Assembly (NCBI GenBank): GCA_963706885.1
Contig: CAVPNX010000014.1
Location: 62,001-126,000 of the forward strand
DNA from: Prado023 sp963706885
GTDB lineage: Bacteria > Actinomycetota > Actinomycetes > S36-B12 > CAIYMF01
Reading direction: 5' to 3'
Length of the DNA: 64,000 bases
A model generated the notes under the pieces. The model saw nothing but the letters and a program-made list of their open reading frames with translations. It had not been told where the DNA came from and made no database searches. Shown piece by piece: positions 38,329-51,497 of the stretch (positions within the stretch are counted from its first letter, which is position 1; each line of letters opens with the position of its first letter). The translations under genes were made by a program, and so were the position numbers.

Positions 38329-38817
38329 TCAGTCGACGATGCGCCGCGCGTCCGGGTTGAGCACTCCCCAGGCCACGAGCTGGTCGGCCAGGGCGCCGGG
38401 CGCCTCGTCGTAGATCACGGCCAGCGTGCGCAGGTCGTCCTGGCGGATCGACAGGATCCGGCCGTTGTAGTCCCCGCGCTGGGCCTGGATCGCCGCGACG
38501 TACCGGGCGAGCGGCCCGGCCTTGTCCGCGGGGACCTGGCCCAGCCGTTCGAGGTCGATGACCAGGCGCGGCGGGGGCTCGGAGATGGCCGTGGAGGCCG
38601 GCTCCGGCAGGAGCTCGGCCATCGGCACGCCGTAGAACTCGGCAAGCTCAGCCAGCCGCTGCACGGTGACCGCTCGGTCGCCGCGCTCGTAGGACCCCAC
38701 GACGACGGCCTTCCAGGCACCGTGCGACTTGGCCTCGACACCCTGCAGGGACAACCCCTGCTGGTTGCGCACCGCGCGCAACTTGGCGCCCAGGGCCTTG
38801 GCATAGTCGTTGGACAT
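38329..38817 (-). CDS. bldD: BldD, c-di-GMP-dependent developmental repressor
   Basis: The product is 162 residues. The N-terminal helix-turn-helix (LRAVRNQQGLSLQGVEAKSHGAWKAVVVGSYERGDR) starts after MSNDYAKALGAK. The C-terminal domain carries the c-di-GMP signature RGD-X8-RQDD at residues 114-116 and 125-128, so tetrameric c-di-GMP binding should be intact. The ATG at 38817 has a GAGGAG SD 7 nt upstream. It sits just upstream of pyrR as in Streptomyces. Whether this organism sporulates cannot be told from the window. Confidence 0.96.
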   Translation of the reverse strand: MSNDYAKALGAKLRAVRNQQGLSLQGVEAKSHGAWKAVVVGSYERGDRAVTVQRLAELAEFYGVPMAELLPEPASTAISEPPPRLVIDLERLGQVPADKAGPLARYVAAIQAQRGDYNGRILSIRQDDLRTLAVIYDEAPGALADQLVAWGVLNPDARRIVD

Positions 38818-38842
38818 CGGCGCTCTCCTCACGTCAGGAGTC

Positions 38843-38872
38843 ACGTTACGGAGAGTGACGGTAGGGATGCAA
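38843..38872 (-). promoter_or_regulatory. bldD promoter with a BldD-box-like operator inside it
   Basis: A -35 TTGCAT (38872-38867) and -10 TAACGT (38848-38843) are separated by 18 nt. TCACTCTCCGTAAC (38858-38845, minus strand) overlaps the spacer and -10. It matches the BldD-box consensus TnACnC(A/T)GnGTnA at all but one fixed position, fitting the known autorepression of bldD. Confidence 0.65.
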
Positions 38873-38887
38873 CCCGGGGAGGTGCGC

Positions 38888-40321
38888 TCAGAGCCTGCGC
38901 TCGATGGAGCCGGCCCCGATGGTGTGCACCCGCATGCTGTTGGTCGTGCCCGCGATGCCCGGCGGGACGCCGGCGATCAGGACGCACAACTGCCCCGCCT
39001 GGGCTCGGTCACCGGCAAGAAGCTCGGCGTCGATCTGCTCGACCATCTGGTCGGTGTGGGAGGCCGGCGGGACCAGGAAGGTCTCGAGGCCCCAGACGAC
39101 AGCCAACTGGTTGCGGATCGCGGCGTTCGGCGTGAAGACCATCATGGGGATCTTCGGTCGGGAGGCGGCCATGATCCGAGCGCTCAGACCGGTCTCGGAG
39201 AACGCGATCAGGTAGCTGGCCTTCAGCCCCTTCGCGACATCCACCGACTCCTTGGTCACAGCCTCGCCCACACTCATGTCCTTCTTCTTCGGCAGCTTGG
39301 GCAGCCTCTCGAGGCCCATCTCCTCGGTGTAGTCCACGATCCTGGCCATGGTGGACACGACCAGGTTCGGGTGCTTGCCCACGCTGGTCTCACCCGAGAG
39401 CATCACCGCATCGGCGCCGTCGAGGATCGCGTTTGCCACGTCCGAGGCCTCCGCGCGGCTGGGCCGGGAGTTCTCCATCATCGACTCGAGCATCTGCGTC
39501 GCCACGATGACCGGCTTGCCGGCCTCACGGCACATCTGGATCGCACCCTTCTGGACGATGGGCACCTCCTCCAGGGGCAGCTCCACACCCAGGTCGCCGC
39601 GGGCGACCATGACGCCGTCGAAGGCCGCCACGATTCCCTCGAGGTTCGCGACCGCCTGCGGCTTCTCCACCTTGGCGAACACGGGGATGCGCCGGCCCAT
39701 CTCGTCCATGATCGCGTGCACGTCGTCGACGTCGGCCGCCGAGCGGACGAACGACAGGAACACGAAGTCGACCCCGATCCGCAGGGCCCAGCGCAGGTCG
39801 TCCTTGTCCTTGTCCGACAGGGCGGGCACACTCACCGCGACACCGGGCAGGTTGATGCCCTTGTTGTTGCTGACCGGGCCCCCCTCCATCACCCGCGTGC
39901 GCACCCGGGGACCGTCGACCTCGATCACCTCGAGCTTGACCTTGCCGTCGTCGACCAGGACCGTGTCGCCGGGGTTGCAGTCACCGGGCAGGCCCTTGTG
40001 GGTGGTGCCGCACTGGGTCACGTCACCGAGGATGTCCTCAGCGGTGATGGTGAACTCCGCGCCGTTCTCGAGCAGGACCGGTCCGTCCGCGAACCGCCCC
40101 AGGCGGATCTTCGGGCCCTGCAGGTCAGCCACGATCCCCACACCCGCGCCCAACTCCGTGGATGCCCGCCGGACATTGGCGTAGGACTCGGCGTGCACGG
40201 CGTGCTCGCCGTGGGACATGTTCAGGCGTGCGACGTTCATGCCTGCCTCGATGAGCTCCTTGATCTGCTCATATGAGGAGGTGGCCGGACCCAGGGTGCA
40301 CACGATCTTCGCTCGACGCAT
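38888..40321 (-). CDS. pyk: Pyruvate kinase
   Basis: The product is 477 residues, beginning MRRAKIVCTLGPATSSYEQIKEL. Motifs: MNVARLNMSHGEH (substrate/nucleotide), DLQGPKIRLG, FAKVEKPQAVANLEGI, DGVMVARGDLGVELPLEEVP (Mg/PEP site) and ATQMLESMMENSRPSRAEASDVANAI. It converts PEP and ADP to pyruvate and ATP. The ATG at 40321 follows a TACTGT -10 box (40333-40328) after 6 nt, so the mRNA is predicted leaderless. Confidence 0.98.
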   Translation of the reverse strand: MRRAKIVCTLGPATSSYEQIKELIEAGMNVARLNMSHGEHAVHAESYANVRRASTELGAGVGIVADLQGPKIRLGRFADGPVLLENGAEFTITAEDILGDVTQCGTTHKGLPGDCNPGDTVLVDDGKVKLEVIEVDGPRVRTRVMEGGPVSNNKGINLPGVAVSVPALSDKDKDDLRWALRIGVDFVFLSFVRSAADVDDVHAIMDEMGRRIPVFAKVEKPQAVANLEGIVAAFDGVMVARGDLGVELPLEEVPIVQKGAIQMCREAGKPVIVATQMLESMMENSRPSRAEASDVANAILDGADAVMLSGETSVGKHPNLVVSTMARIVDYTEEMGLERLPKLPKKKDMSVGEAVTKESVDVAKGLKASYLIAFSETGLSARIMAASRPKIPMMVFTPNAAIRNQLAVVWGLETFLVPPASHTDQMVEQIDAELLAGDRAQAGQLCVLIAGVPPGIAGTTNSMRVHTIGAGSIERRL

Positions 40322-40412
40322 GCCCCGACAGTAGCCAGCCCCGGGCGGCAGCGCGCGTCGAGGGAACAGCCCCACGATGAACCACCGGTGAAAGCTCGGC
40401 GCACGCCGACGG

Positions 40413-41501
40413 TCACGGGCCCCCGAGCATGCGACCCACATCCGAGGACCTGCTGGCTGCGCGTGCGCGCAGAACGCGGGCCGGCGTGCCCACCAGGGCG
40501 CCGACCAGCAGCAGGTAGGCCATGACCAGCAGGTAGCCCGCCACCATGGTCGAGGTCACCGACTCCGGGAACCCGACCGCCATGACGACCGCCGCACCAC
40601 CCACGAGGCCCGCGATCACCGGCCAGACCCAGTTGCGTGCCCGCGTCCTGCGCAGGACCCCGCGCAGGGCAGTGCGCTGCCCACGGGTCAGCGCCCGCCA
40701 CCACCGCCAGCCGACCGCGGGGAGGAGCACCAGGGCCAGCAGGCCCAGGATCCGGGCGAGCGGTTCCAGGCCGACCGCTGCCGCCACCAGCCCGGGGAAC
40801 GGGGCCACGAGCATCCACCGACCGGAACGGCGCGCGACGAGGACTGCCAGGGCGTCGAGGTTGCGGCGCGCGCTGACCCCCTGCGGGTTGGCCGCGAGGG
40901 CGGCCGCCAGGTAGCGCGCGGCCTCGGCCGACGAGCCGGACTGCATCTCCAGCACCGCCAGGTTGTTCAGGGCAGCGGTGTTCCCCGAGTCGCGCCGCAG
41001 GGCCTCGAGGTAGGCCGCACGTGCGGCCGGGACATCACCCTCGGCGGCGAGGGCGGCACCGATCTGGATCTGGGCATCCACGCTGTTCGGTTCGAGGAGG
41101 ACCGCCTCGCGTGCGGAGGCCAGCTGGTGGGCCACGGCGTCCGGGCGGCTCGAGCTGGCCCACGCCCGGGACAGGGCCAGGTGGTTGGCGGCATTGCCCG
41201 GATCCCGGGCGACCGCACGTCCGGCCAATCCGATGGCCTCGTCAACCCACCCGACGTCCAGGCAGGCCAACGTGGCCAGGCGCAGCGCGTAGGGGTCCTG
41301 GGGCGTGAGGGCCAGGAGCCGCTGCGAGGCGTCCAGGGCCTCCTGCCGGGCCCCCTGGGCCCGCAGGGTGCGCACGAGCAACCCGACCAGCCTCGGGTCG
41401 TCGGGGTTGGCAGCCAGCGCCTCCCCGATCGCTGTGCGCGCCGAGTCCCAGCGCTGGGCGGCGACCAGCGCCTCGGGCACTGCGTAGGGGTCGGGCCTCA
41501 C
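40413..41501 (-). CDS. TPR-repeat membrane protein paired with an AAA+ ATPase
   Basis: The product is 362 residues from GTG 41501, which overlaps the stop of the AAA+ gene (GTGA). About 250 residues of TPR-like helices (ARTAIGEALAANPDDPRLVGLLV, ARQEALDASQRLLALTPQDPYAL, GLAGRAVARDPGNAANHLALSRAW, ARAAYLEALRRDSGNTAALNNLAV) are followed by at least four hydrophobic helices (LVAAAVGLEPLARILGLLALVLL, VWPVIAGLVGGAAVVMAVGF and others) and a basic tail. It looks like a membrane docking partner for the ATPase. The function is not known. Confidence 0.85.
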   Translation of the reverse strand: MRPDPYAVPEALVAAQRWDSARTAIGEALAANPDDPRLVGLLVRTLRAQGARQEALDASQRLLALTPQDPYALRLATLACLDVGWVDEAIGLAGRAVARDPGNAANHLALSRAWASSSRPDAVAHQLASAREAVLLEPNSVDAQIQIGAALAAEGDVPAARAAYLEALRRDSGNTAALNNLAVLEMQSGSSAEAARYLAAALAANPQGVSARRNLDALAVLVARRSGRWMLVAPFPGLVAAAVGLEPLARILGLLALVLLPAVGWRWWRALTRGQRTALRGVLRRTRARNWVWPVIAGLVGGAAVVMAVGFPESVTSTMVAGYLLVMAYLLLVGALVGTPARVLRARAASRSSDVGRMLGGP

Positions 41502-42724
41502 AGCAGCCGCTGGGCCTTCATGTACTCGGCCAGGGGGGCGTACTCGCCGGCCTGATCGGCGAAGAGGACCACGTTGCGCGCTGAGGCGAACCACCGTCCC
41601 GTGGAGGGGGTGATCGCAGCGATCGCCGACTCCAGGTCCCCCGCGGTGACGGCCCGGTCAGGGGACCCGGTCCGGGCGGCGTCCACCAGCGCCGACTGGG
41701 CGGCCGTCCGGCACACGTGGGCCAGGTCGGCCCCGGAGAACCCGCCGGTCGCGGCGGCCAGGCGCCCGGGGTCGACATCCGGGTCGACCGGCAGGGCCGC
41801 CAGGTGCATCCGGAGGATGTCGACCCGCGCCGGCGCGTCCGGCGGCTGCACGAACACGGCCCGATCGAAGCGACCCGGGCGGCGCAGGGCCCCATCGACA
41901 TCCCACGGGGCGTTGGTGGCACCCAGGACGAAGATCCCCTCGTTCTGGCTGGCCACGCCGTCGAGCTCGGAGAGCAGCTGGTTGATGACCCCCCGCAGGG
42001 CCGAGGCTGATCGTCCGAGCCCGGACCGGGACCGGCCCAGAGCATCGATCTCGTCGAAGAACAGCACGCACGGCGCCTGGGCGCGGGCGTAGGCGAACAG
42101 GTCGGCGATGTTGTTCTCGCTCTGGCCCATCCAGCGGCTGAGCACGTCGGAGAGCCCGACGGCGATGAACTTCGCGCCCAGCTCGCCGGCCACGGCCCGG
42201 GCCAGGTACGTCTTGCCGCACCCGGGCGGACCGTAGAGCAGCAGCCCACCGCGCAGCGTGGCCCCGTAGCGCTCGCGCAGCTCCGGGTTGCGCAGGGGGG
42301 TCAGGAAGGCGGCCTCGATGTGCGCCTTGACCTCGTTCAGCCCGCCCACGTCGGCCAGGCGGAGCTTGGTCTCCACCGGCTCATGGGTCAGCCCGCCGGA
42401 CAGGTCCTGCTCGGCAGCACCCCAGTCGAAGTTGGGGTCGGTGGGTCGTGGTCCGCGGGAGGCCGGGTGGGTGGGTGGGGCGGAGCCACCCGACGCGGCG
42501 GTGGTCCCGCTCGAGGTCGAGGGACCCGCCATCGCCTCGCGCATCAGTTCCTGGTACTCCGAGTTGCCCGGGTCCTGCGCCAGCAGGTGGCCCAGGTGCC
42601 CGACGGCCTCCTCGCCGAGGCCCTCCCCGACGAGCAGCTCCGCCAGATGCGCGCGCAGGGCATCGTCCTCGGGATCCCGGGCGACAGCCCGGCGGAGGCT
42701 GTCGAGCACTCGGGCGGGGTCCAC
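41498..42724 (-). CDS. AAA+ ATPase with N-terminal TPR-like helices (CDC48/FtsH-like core)
   Basis: The product is 408 residues. Residues 1-65 form TPR-like helices (DSLRRAVARDPEDDALRAHLAELLV). A Ser/Thr/Pro linker is followed by LADVGGLNEVKAHIE and one AAA+ module: Walker A GPPGCGKT (165-172), Walker B LFFDEID (221-227), sensor 1 VLGATNAPWDVD, and arginine fingers in RRPGRFDRAVFV. This is the classical AAA substrate-remodelling core without a protease domain. It is translationally coupled to a TPR membrane protein. The substrate is unknown. GTG start. Confidence 0.9.
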   Translation of the reverse strand: MDPARVLDSLRRAVARDPEDDALRAHLAELLVGEGLGEEAVGHLGHLLAQDPGNSEYQELMREAMAGPSTSSGTTAASGGSAPPTHPASRGPRPTDPNFDWGAAEQDLSGGLTHEPVETKLRLADVGGLNEVKAHIEAAFLTPLRNPELRERYGATLRGGLLLYGPPGCGKTYLARAVAGELGAKFIAVGLSDVLSRWMGQSENNIADLFAYARAQAPCVLFFDEIDALGRSRSGLGRSASALRGVINQLLSELDGVASQNEGIFVLGATNAPWDVDGALRRPGRFDRAVFVQPPDAPARVDILRMHLAALPVDPDVDPGRLAAATGGFSGADLAHVCRTAAQSALVDAARTGSPDRAVTAGDLESAIAAITPSTGRWFASARNVVLFADQAGEYAPLAEYMKAQRLL

Positions 42725-42762
42725 GCTCTGAGGCTAGCGGCTGGGGTCCGGTGAGCCGGTGG

Positions 42763-44209
42763 TCAGACGACCAGGGGGCGCGCGGTCGGCGGGATCGGGG
42801 CGGGCAGGGCTGTTGAGCCCATCAGGTGGGTGTCCACGGCCGCCGCGGCAGCCCGGCCCTCGGCGATGGCCCAGACGATCAGCGACTGGCCGCGACCGGC
42901 GTCCCCAGCCACGAACACCCCGGGGACGCTGGAGGCGTAGTGCTGGTCGCGGCGGATGGTGCCGCGCTCGTCGAGTGCGACGCCCAGCTGTTCGACCAGC
43001 GGCCCCTTCTCCGGCCCGGTGAACCCCATGGCCAGGAAGACGAGGTCGGCGGGAAGCTCACGCTCGGTGCCCTCGACCTCGACGAACCGGCCGTCGACCA
43101 TCTCGACGTCCACGAGCAGCAGGGCCCGCAGCCTGCCCGAGGCGTCGGCGCGGAACTCCTTGGTGCTCACGGAGTAGACCCGCTGCCCACCCTCCTCGTG
43201 GGCCGACGTGACCCGGTAGGTCATCGGGTACGTCGGCCACGGGGCGGCATCCGGCCTCGTGGCCGGCGGGGTCGGCAGGATCTCGAGCTGGGTGACGCTG
43301 GCCGCACCCTGCCGGTGCGCGGTGCCCAGGCAGTCGGCCCCCGTGTCCCCACCGCCGATGATGACCACGTGCTTGCCCGACGCGTGGATCGGCGACTCGG
43401 GCAGCGTCCCTTCGCAGACCTGGTTGGCCAGCGGCAGGTACTCCATCGCCTGGTGCACCCCGGGCAGGTCGGCCCCCGGCACCGGCAGCCCACGCGCGGC
43501 CGTCGCACCGATCGTCAGCAGGATCACGTCGTGGCGGCGTCGCAGGTCGGCGACCGTGAGGTCCACACCGACCTCCACGCCGGCGCGGAACATGACCCCC
43601 TCGCCCTCCATCTGGGCCAGCCGCCGGTCGAGGTGATGCTTCTCCATCTTGAACTCGGGGATGCCGTAGCGCAGCAGGCCCCCCACCCTGGCGGCCCGCT
43701 CGTACACGGTCACCGTGTGGCCGGCGCGCGCCAGCTGCTGGGCGGCGGCCAGTCCTGCGGGGCCCGAGCCGATGACCGCGACCCGCTTGCCGGAGAGCCG
43801 CTCAGGGGCGGCCGGGACCACCCATCCGGACTCCCAGGCCCGGTCGATGATCGAGACCTCGACCTGCTTGATGGTCACCGGGTCGGCATTGATGCCCAGG
43901 ACGCACGCCGTCTCACAGGGGGCGGGGCACAGCCGACCGGTGAACTCGGGGAAGTTGTTCGTGGCGTGCAGCCGCTCAGCAGCCTCGAGCCAGTCGTCGC
44001 GCCACACCAGGTCGTTCCACTCCGGGATCAGGTTGCCCAGCGGGCAGCCCTGGTGGCAGAACGGGATGCCGCAGTCCATGCACCTGCCCGCCTGCTTCTC
44101 CAGGTGGTCGGCGGCGAACGGCTCGTACACCTCCTTCCAGTCCCGGATCCGCACGTCGACGGGCCGCCTCGTGGGCAGCTCGCGGGGGGTGGTCAGGAAG
44201 CCCTTGGGG

Positions 44210-44217
<8 letters not shown>
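42763..44217 (-). CDS. gltD: Glutamate synthase small subunit
   Basis: The product is 484 residues. The N-terminal Fe-S region has CMDCGIPFCHQGCPLGNLIPEW and CPAPCETACVLGI. FAD binding is in VAVIGSGPAGLAAAQQLARAGHTVTVYE. NADPH binding is in VVIIGGGDTGADCLGTA, and GDAGRGQSLIVWAIAEGR closes the fold. It passes NADPH electrons to GltB. The GTG overlaps the end of gltB by 8 nt. Confidence 0.97.
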
Positions 44218-48749
<4,532 letters not shown>

Positions 48750-48911
48750 GGTGGCTCCTCAACGTCATCACCGGCCTGCTCCAGCAGGCCGCGAGGACGC
48801 GGTGGGTGCGGGAGTTGAGGTCGGTGGGACGTCGTTGGCCCACCTGGCGGCAAGGATAGGGCATCGCAGCGGGTGGTGTGCTCCGTGGGGATCGCCGTTA
48901 CCCTCGTGGAC

Positions 48912-50081
48912 ATGGTCCGCCTCCTGCTGCCCGCCCTCGTGATCGCGAACGCGGCTGCCGTCACGGCTGCAGCGGTCACCCTCATGCCGAACGCCGCCCC
49001 GGACAGCCTGCCCAGCGCAGCAGGCGCCGTGCAGGTGGACCGGATCCCGATCACCGCGGCGGTGGTGAAGGACTCCGGTGGCGGTACCCGCGGGCCCTCC
49101 TCGGCTGCCCTGCCCGACGGCCGCATCCTGCTCGGCGGAGGTGCCGACGGCCGCCGACTGCTCGTCGTCGATCCCAGCACCGGCGCGATGCGCGAGGTCG
49201 GCGTGGTCATCCGCGCCGCCCAGCGCCTCGACGACGCCCGGTTCGCACCGACGGACATCGAGGTGATGTCCTCGACCGATGATCGGACGCGGCTGTTCGT
49301 GTCCTTCCCGGAGTTCGTGCCCGCGAAGAAGTGCGTCCGGCTGGCCGTGAACCGCGTGGACATCAGCACCGGGGCCGAGCCACGGGTGCTGCGCAGCAAG
49401 AAGGTCCTGCGCACCAGTCCCTGTGTCCCGGTGAGCGCCGTGCAGCACGCCTCCGGCAAGTTGGTGCGGATCAGCGCGAACCGGGCCTACGTGACCGTCG
49501 GCGACCTCGGATACCCGAAGATCAACAGCCGGCGCGCCCGCGGGCAGCTGGGATCCGTCTGGCGGATCGGCGAGGGCGCCACCCCGACCCGGATCAGCCA
49601 GGGCCACCGCAACGGGCAGGGCCTCACCCGCGACCGCCTCGGCCGGCTCTGGGAGACCGAGCACGGTCCCCGCGGTGGTGACGAGCTGAACCTGATCCGC
49701 CGGGGCCGCGACTACGGCTGGCCGTTCGTCACCCTCGGCGAGCCGTACGGGAGCAGCGACTACGTGATGCCCAAGCGGACCGGGACGCACGTCGGCTACA
49801 CGAAGCCGAAGGCGGCATGGGTGCCCAGCGTGGCCACCTCCGAGCTGGTCCAGGTCCCGGGGTGGGCCGGCTGGACCACAGCGGTCGGGGGCGACCTGCT
49901 GATGGGCACCCTCAAGGACCAGTCGTTCTGGCGGATCCGGGTCGACCGCGCAGGGCAGGTCACCGAGCGCGAGCGCCTGGAGGTGGGCCACCGCATCCGC
50001 GACGTCGAGGTCCGCGCCGATGGCTCAGTGTCCGCCACGACCGACGACGGCACGCTGCTGATCCTCACCCGGGCCGGGTGA
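48912..50081 (+). CDS. Secreted PQQ-dependent glucose/sorbosone-dehydrogenase-like protein
   Basis: The product is 389 residues. A signal peptide (MVRLLLPALVIANAAAVTAAAV) is followed by a GSDH six-bladed propeller. The hallmark loops are GHRNGQGLTRD and WETEHGPRGGDELNLI, then DYGWPFVTLGEPYG and SELVQVPGWAGWTTAVGGDLLMGTL. Members oxidise aldose sugars outside the membrane using PQQ, and no PQQ synthesis gene is present here. The ATG at 48912 is 7 nt after a TACCCT -10 box (leaderless); GTG 48906 is an alternative. The 3' end overlaps the convergent acyltransferase by 57 bp. Confidence 0.88.
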   Translation: MVRLLLPALVIANAAAVTAAAVTLMPNAAPDSLPSAAGAVQVDRIPITAAVVKDSGGGTRGPSSAALPDGRILLGGGADGRRLLVVDPSTGAMREVGVVIRAAQRLDDARFAPTDIEVMSSTDDRTRLFVSFPEFVPAKKCVRLAVNRVDISTGAEPRVLRSKKVLRTSPCVPVSAVQHASGKLVRISANRAYVTVGDLGYPKINSRRARGQLGSVWRIGEGATPTRISQGHRNGQGLTRDRLGRLWETEHGPRGGDELNLIRRGRDYGWPFVTLGEPYGSSDYVMPKRTGTHVGYTKPKAAWVPSVATSELVQVPGWAGWTTAVGGDLLMGTLKDQSFWRIRVDRAGQVTERERLEVGHRIRDVEVRADGSVSATTDDGTLLILTRAG

Positions 50082-51398
50082 GCCCGGGCCCGGGCCTACT
50101 GCCGGTGCCAGGCGACGCAGCACCGCGAACAGCACCGCGGCGCCGGCCAGTGCCGCCAGGCCGAGTGCCGGCGAGGCGGTGACCGGCCCCAGGGACTGCC
50201 CGCGGGCGAACGGCTCCGTGGCCGAGGACCCCGCCAGGGCGAGGAACCCGACGCACACGAGCACCACGCCCGCGATCGCCGCGGCGGCGGTGCCGCGCCC
50301 GGGCCGGACCGGCGACGGCGCTGAGATGCGCTCGGCGGGCCCGACGATCGCCACGATCCCCGCGAGGACGAGGGCCGGGATCACCAGCCAGAGCAGGCGG
50401 GCAGCCCACCACCCGGCGGTGCCGGGCTGTGGATCGGGATACCCCAGGGGAAGGACCAGCCGGGCCGCGATGGTCAGCGCCGCCTGGTGCCACAGGTAGA
50501 GGCTCACCACGCTGAGGTTGACAAGGATGACCGCCGCCCACACCCGGGGCCGCTGCAACCACCGAGTCAGCGGGTCGCGAAGGACCAGCGCGATCCCGAT
50601 CTGGGCGATTCCCAGCGCGGTGATCGCCAGGGTTGGGGGATGCATGTTGCCGACCGGGCCGTCGGTGACCCCCACCATGCTCGCCGTGTACGGGCCGGCA
50701 GCGACAAGAAGGGCCGTGGCCGCCACCCCGCCCAGTGCCATCGCGGCCGCCACGGACCGAGTGAGGGAACCGTCTGCCTGCAGGTACCCGACCTGGTGCA
50801 TGAGCAGCCAGACCAGCAGGACGTTGAGGTAGCCGGCAGCCTCCATCCCGAGGGCGAACCGCCCGCCGTCGAACAGGGCGACCAGGACCAGCATCGCCAG
50901 CAGGACGCCCGACCCGAACCGCACGTGCAGGAGCAGGGTCAGCGGCGTGAGGGCAACCACGCACAGGTAGGCGCCGAGGAACCACAGGGGCTGGTAGAAC
51001 AGCCCACCGAGTGCCCGGACGCCCACTCCCCCGGCCCAGTCGACGAGCATCCCCAGCACTGCGACCACCACGACGTAGAGCCCGGCCGGGGCCAGGACCC
51101 GGTGGACCCGCCTGTCGACGAACGTGGCGTAGCCCTCGCCGCGACGCCGGGTCCCCTCCCAGCTGCGTCGGTTGGCATAACCCCCGACGAAGAAGAACAG
51201 CGGGATCACCACGAACAGCCACGTGAGCGGCCACATCGCGGGGACCTCGTGCAGCGAGCTGGTCTCGACGAGCCGACCCGGTGCGACGGACTGCTGGTCC
51301 CACCGGACATCGGCCACGAGCCAGTGGCCGACCACCACGGCCACGATGCTCCCGCCGCGCAGGAGGTCGATGAAGCGATCCCGGCCACCGGGCTCCAT
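50025..51398 (-). CDS. Acyltransferase-3-family membrane protein
   Basis: The product is 457 residues, starting MEPGGRDRFIDLLRGGSIVAVVVGHW, the acyltransferase-3 motif (R near the membrane and the catalytic His). About 10-11 hydrophobic helices follow, with LWFLGAYLCVVALTPL and VVSLYLWHQAALTIAARLV typical of the family. These proteins O-acylate sugars or other cell-surface glycans. A Pro/Gly-rich soluble tail of about 25 residues ends the protein. Confidence 0.88.
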   Translation of the reverse strand: MEPGGRDRFIDLLRGGSIVAVVVGHWLVADVRWDQQSVAPGRLVETSSLHEVPAMWPLTWLFVVIPLFFFVGGYANRRSWEGTRRRGEGYATFVDRRVHRVLAPAGLYVVVVAVLGMLVDWAGGVGVRALGGLFYQPLWFLGAYLCVVALTPLTLLLHVRFGSGVLLAMLVLVALFDGGRFALGMEAAGYLNVLLVWLLMHQVGYLQADGSLTRSVAAAMALGGVAATALLVAAGPYTASMVGVTDGPVGNMHPPTLAITALGIAQIGIALVLRDPLTRWLQRPRVWAAVILVNLSVVSLYLWHQAALTIAARLVLPLGYPDPQPGTAGWWAARLLWLVIPALVLAGIVAIVGPAERISAPSPVRPGRGTAAAAIAGVVLVCVGFLALAGSSATEPFARGQSLGPVTASPALGLAALAGAAVLFAVLRRLAPAVGPGPGSPGPGEDQQRAVVGRGGH

Positions 51399-51485
51399 GC
51401 CTGACACGCTACTGCGCCCAGGGAGTCGGCAGAAGTGGCCAATGTCACCCTCTGCCGAACCGGATCTGCGCCCGCCCCACGGCGC

Positions 51486-51491
51486 TACCCT
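51486..51491 (+). promoter_or_regulatory. -10 box (TACCCT) of the leaderless three-domain aminotransferase gene
   Basis: TACCCT is followed by 6 nt and the ATG at 51498, with no SD in between. Confidence 0.5.
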
Positions 51492-51497
51492 GCTCGG

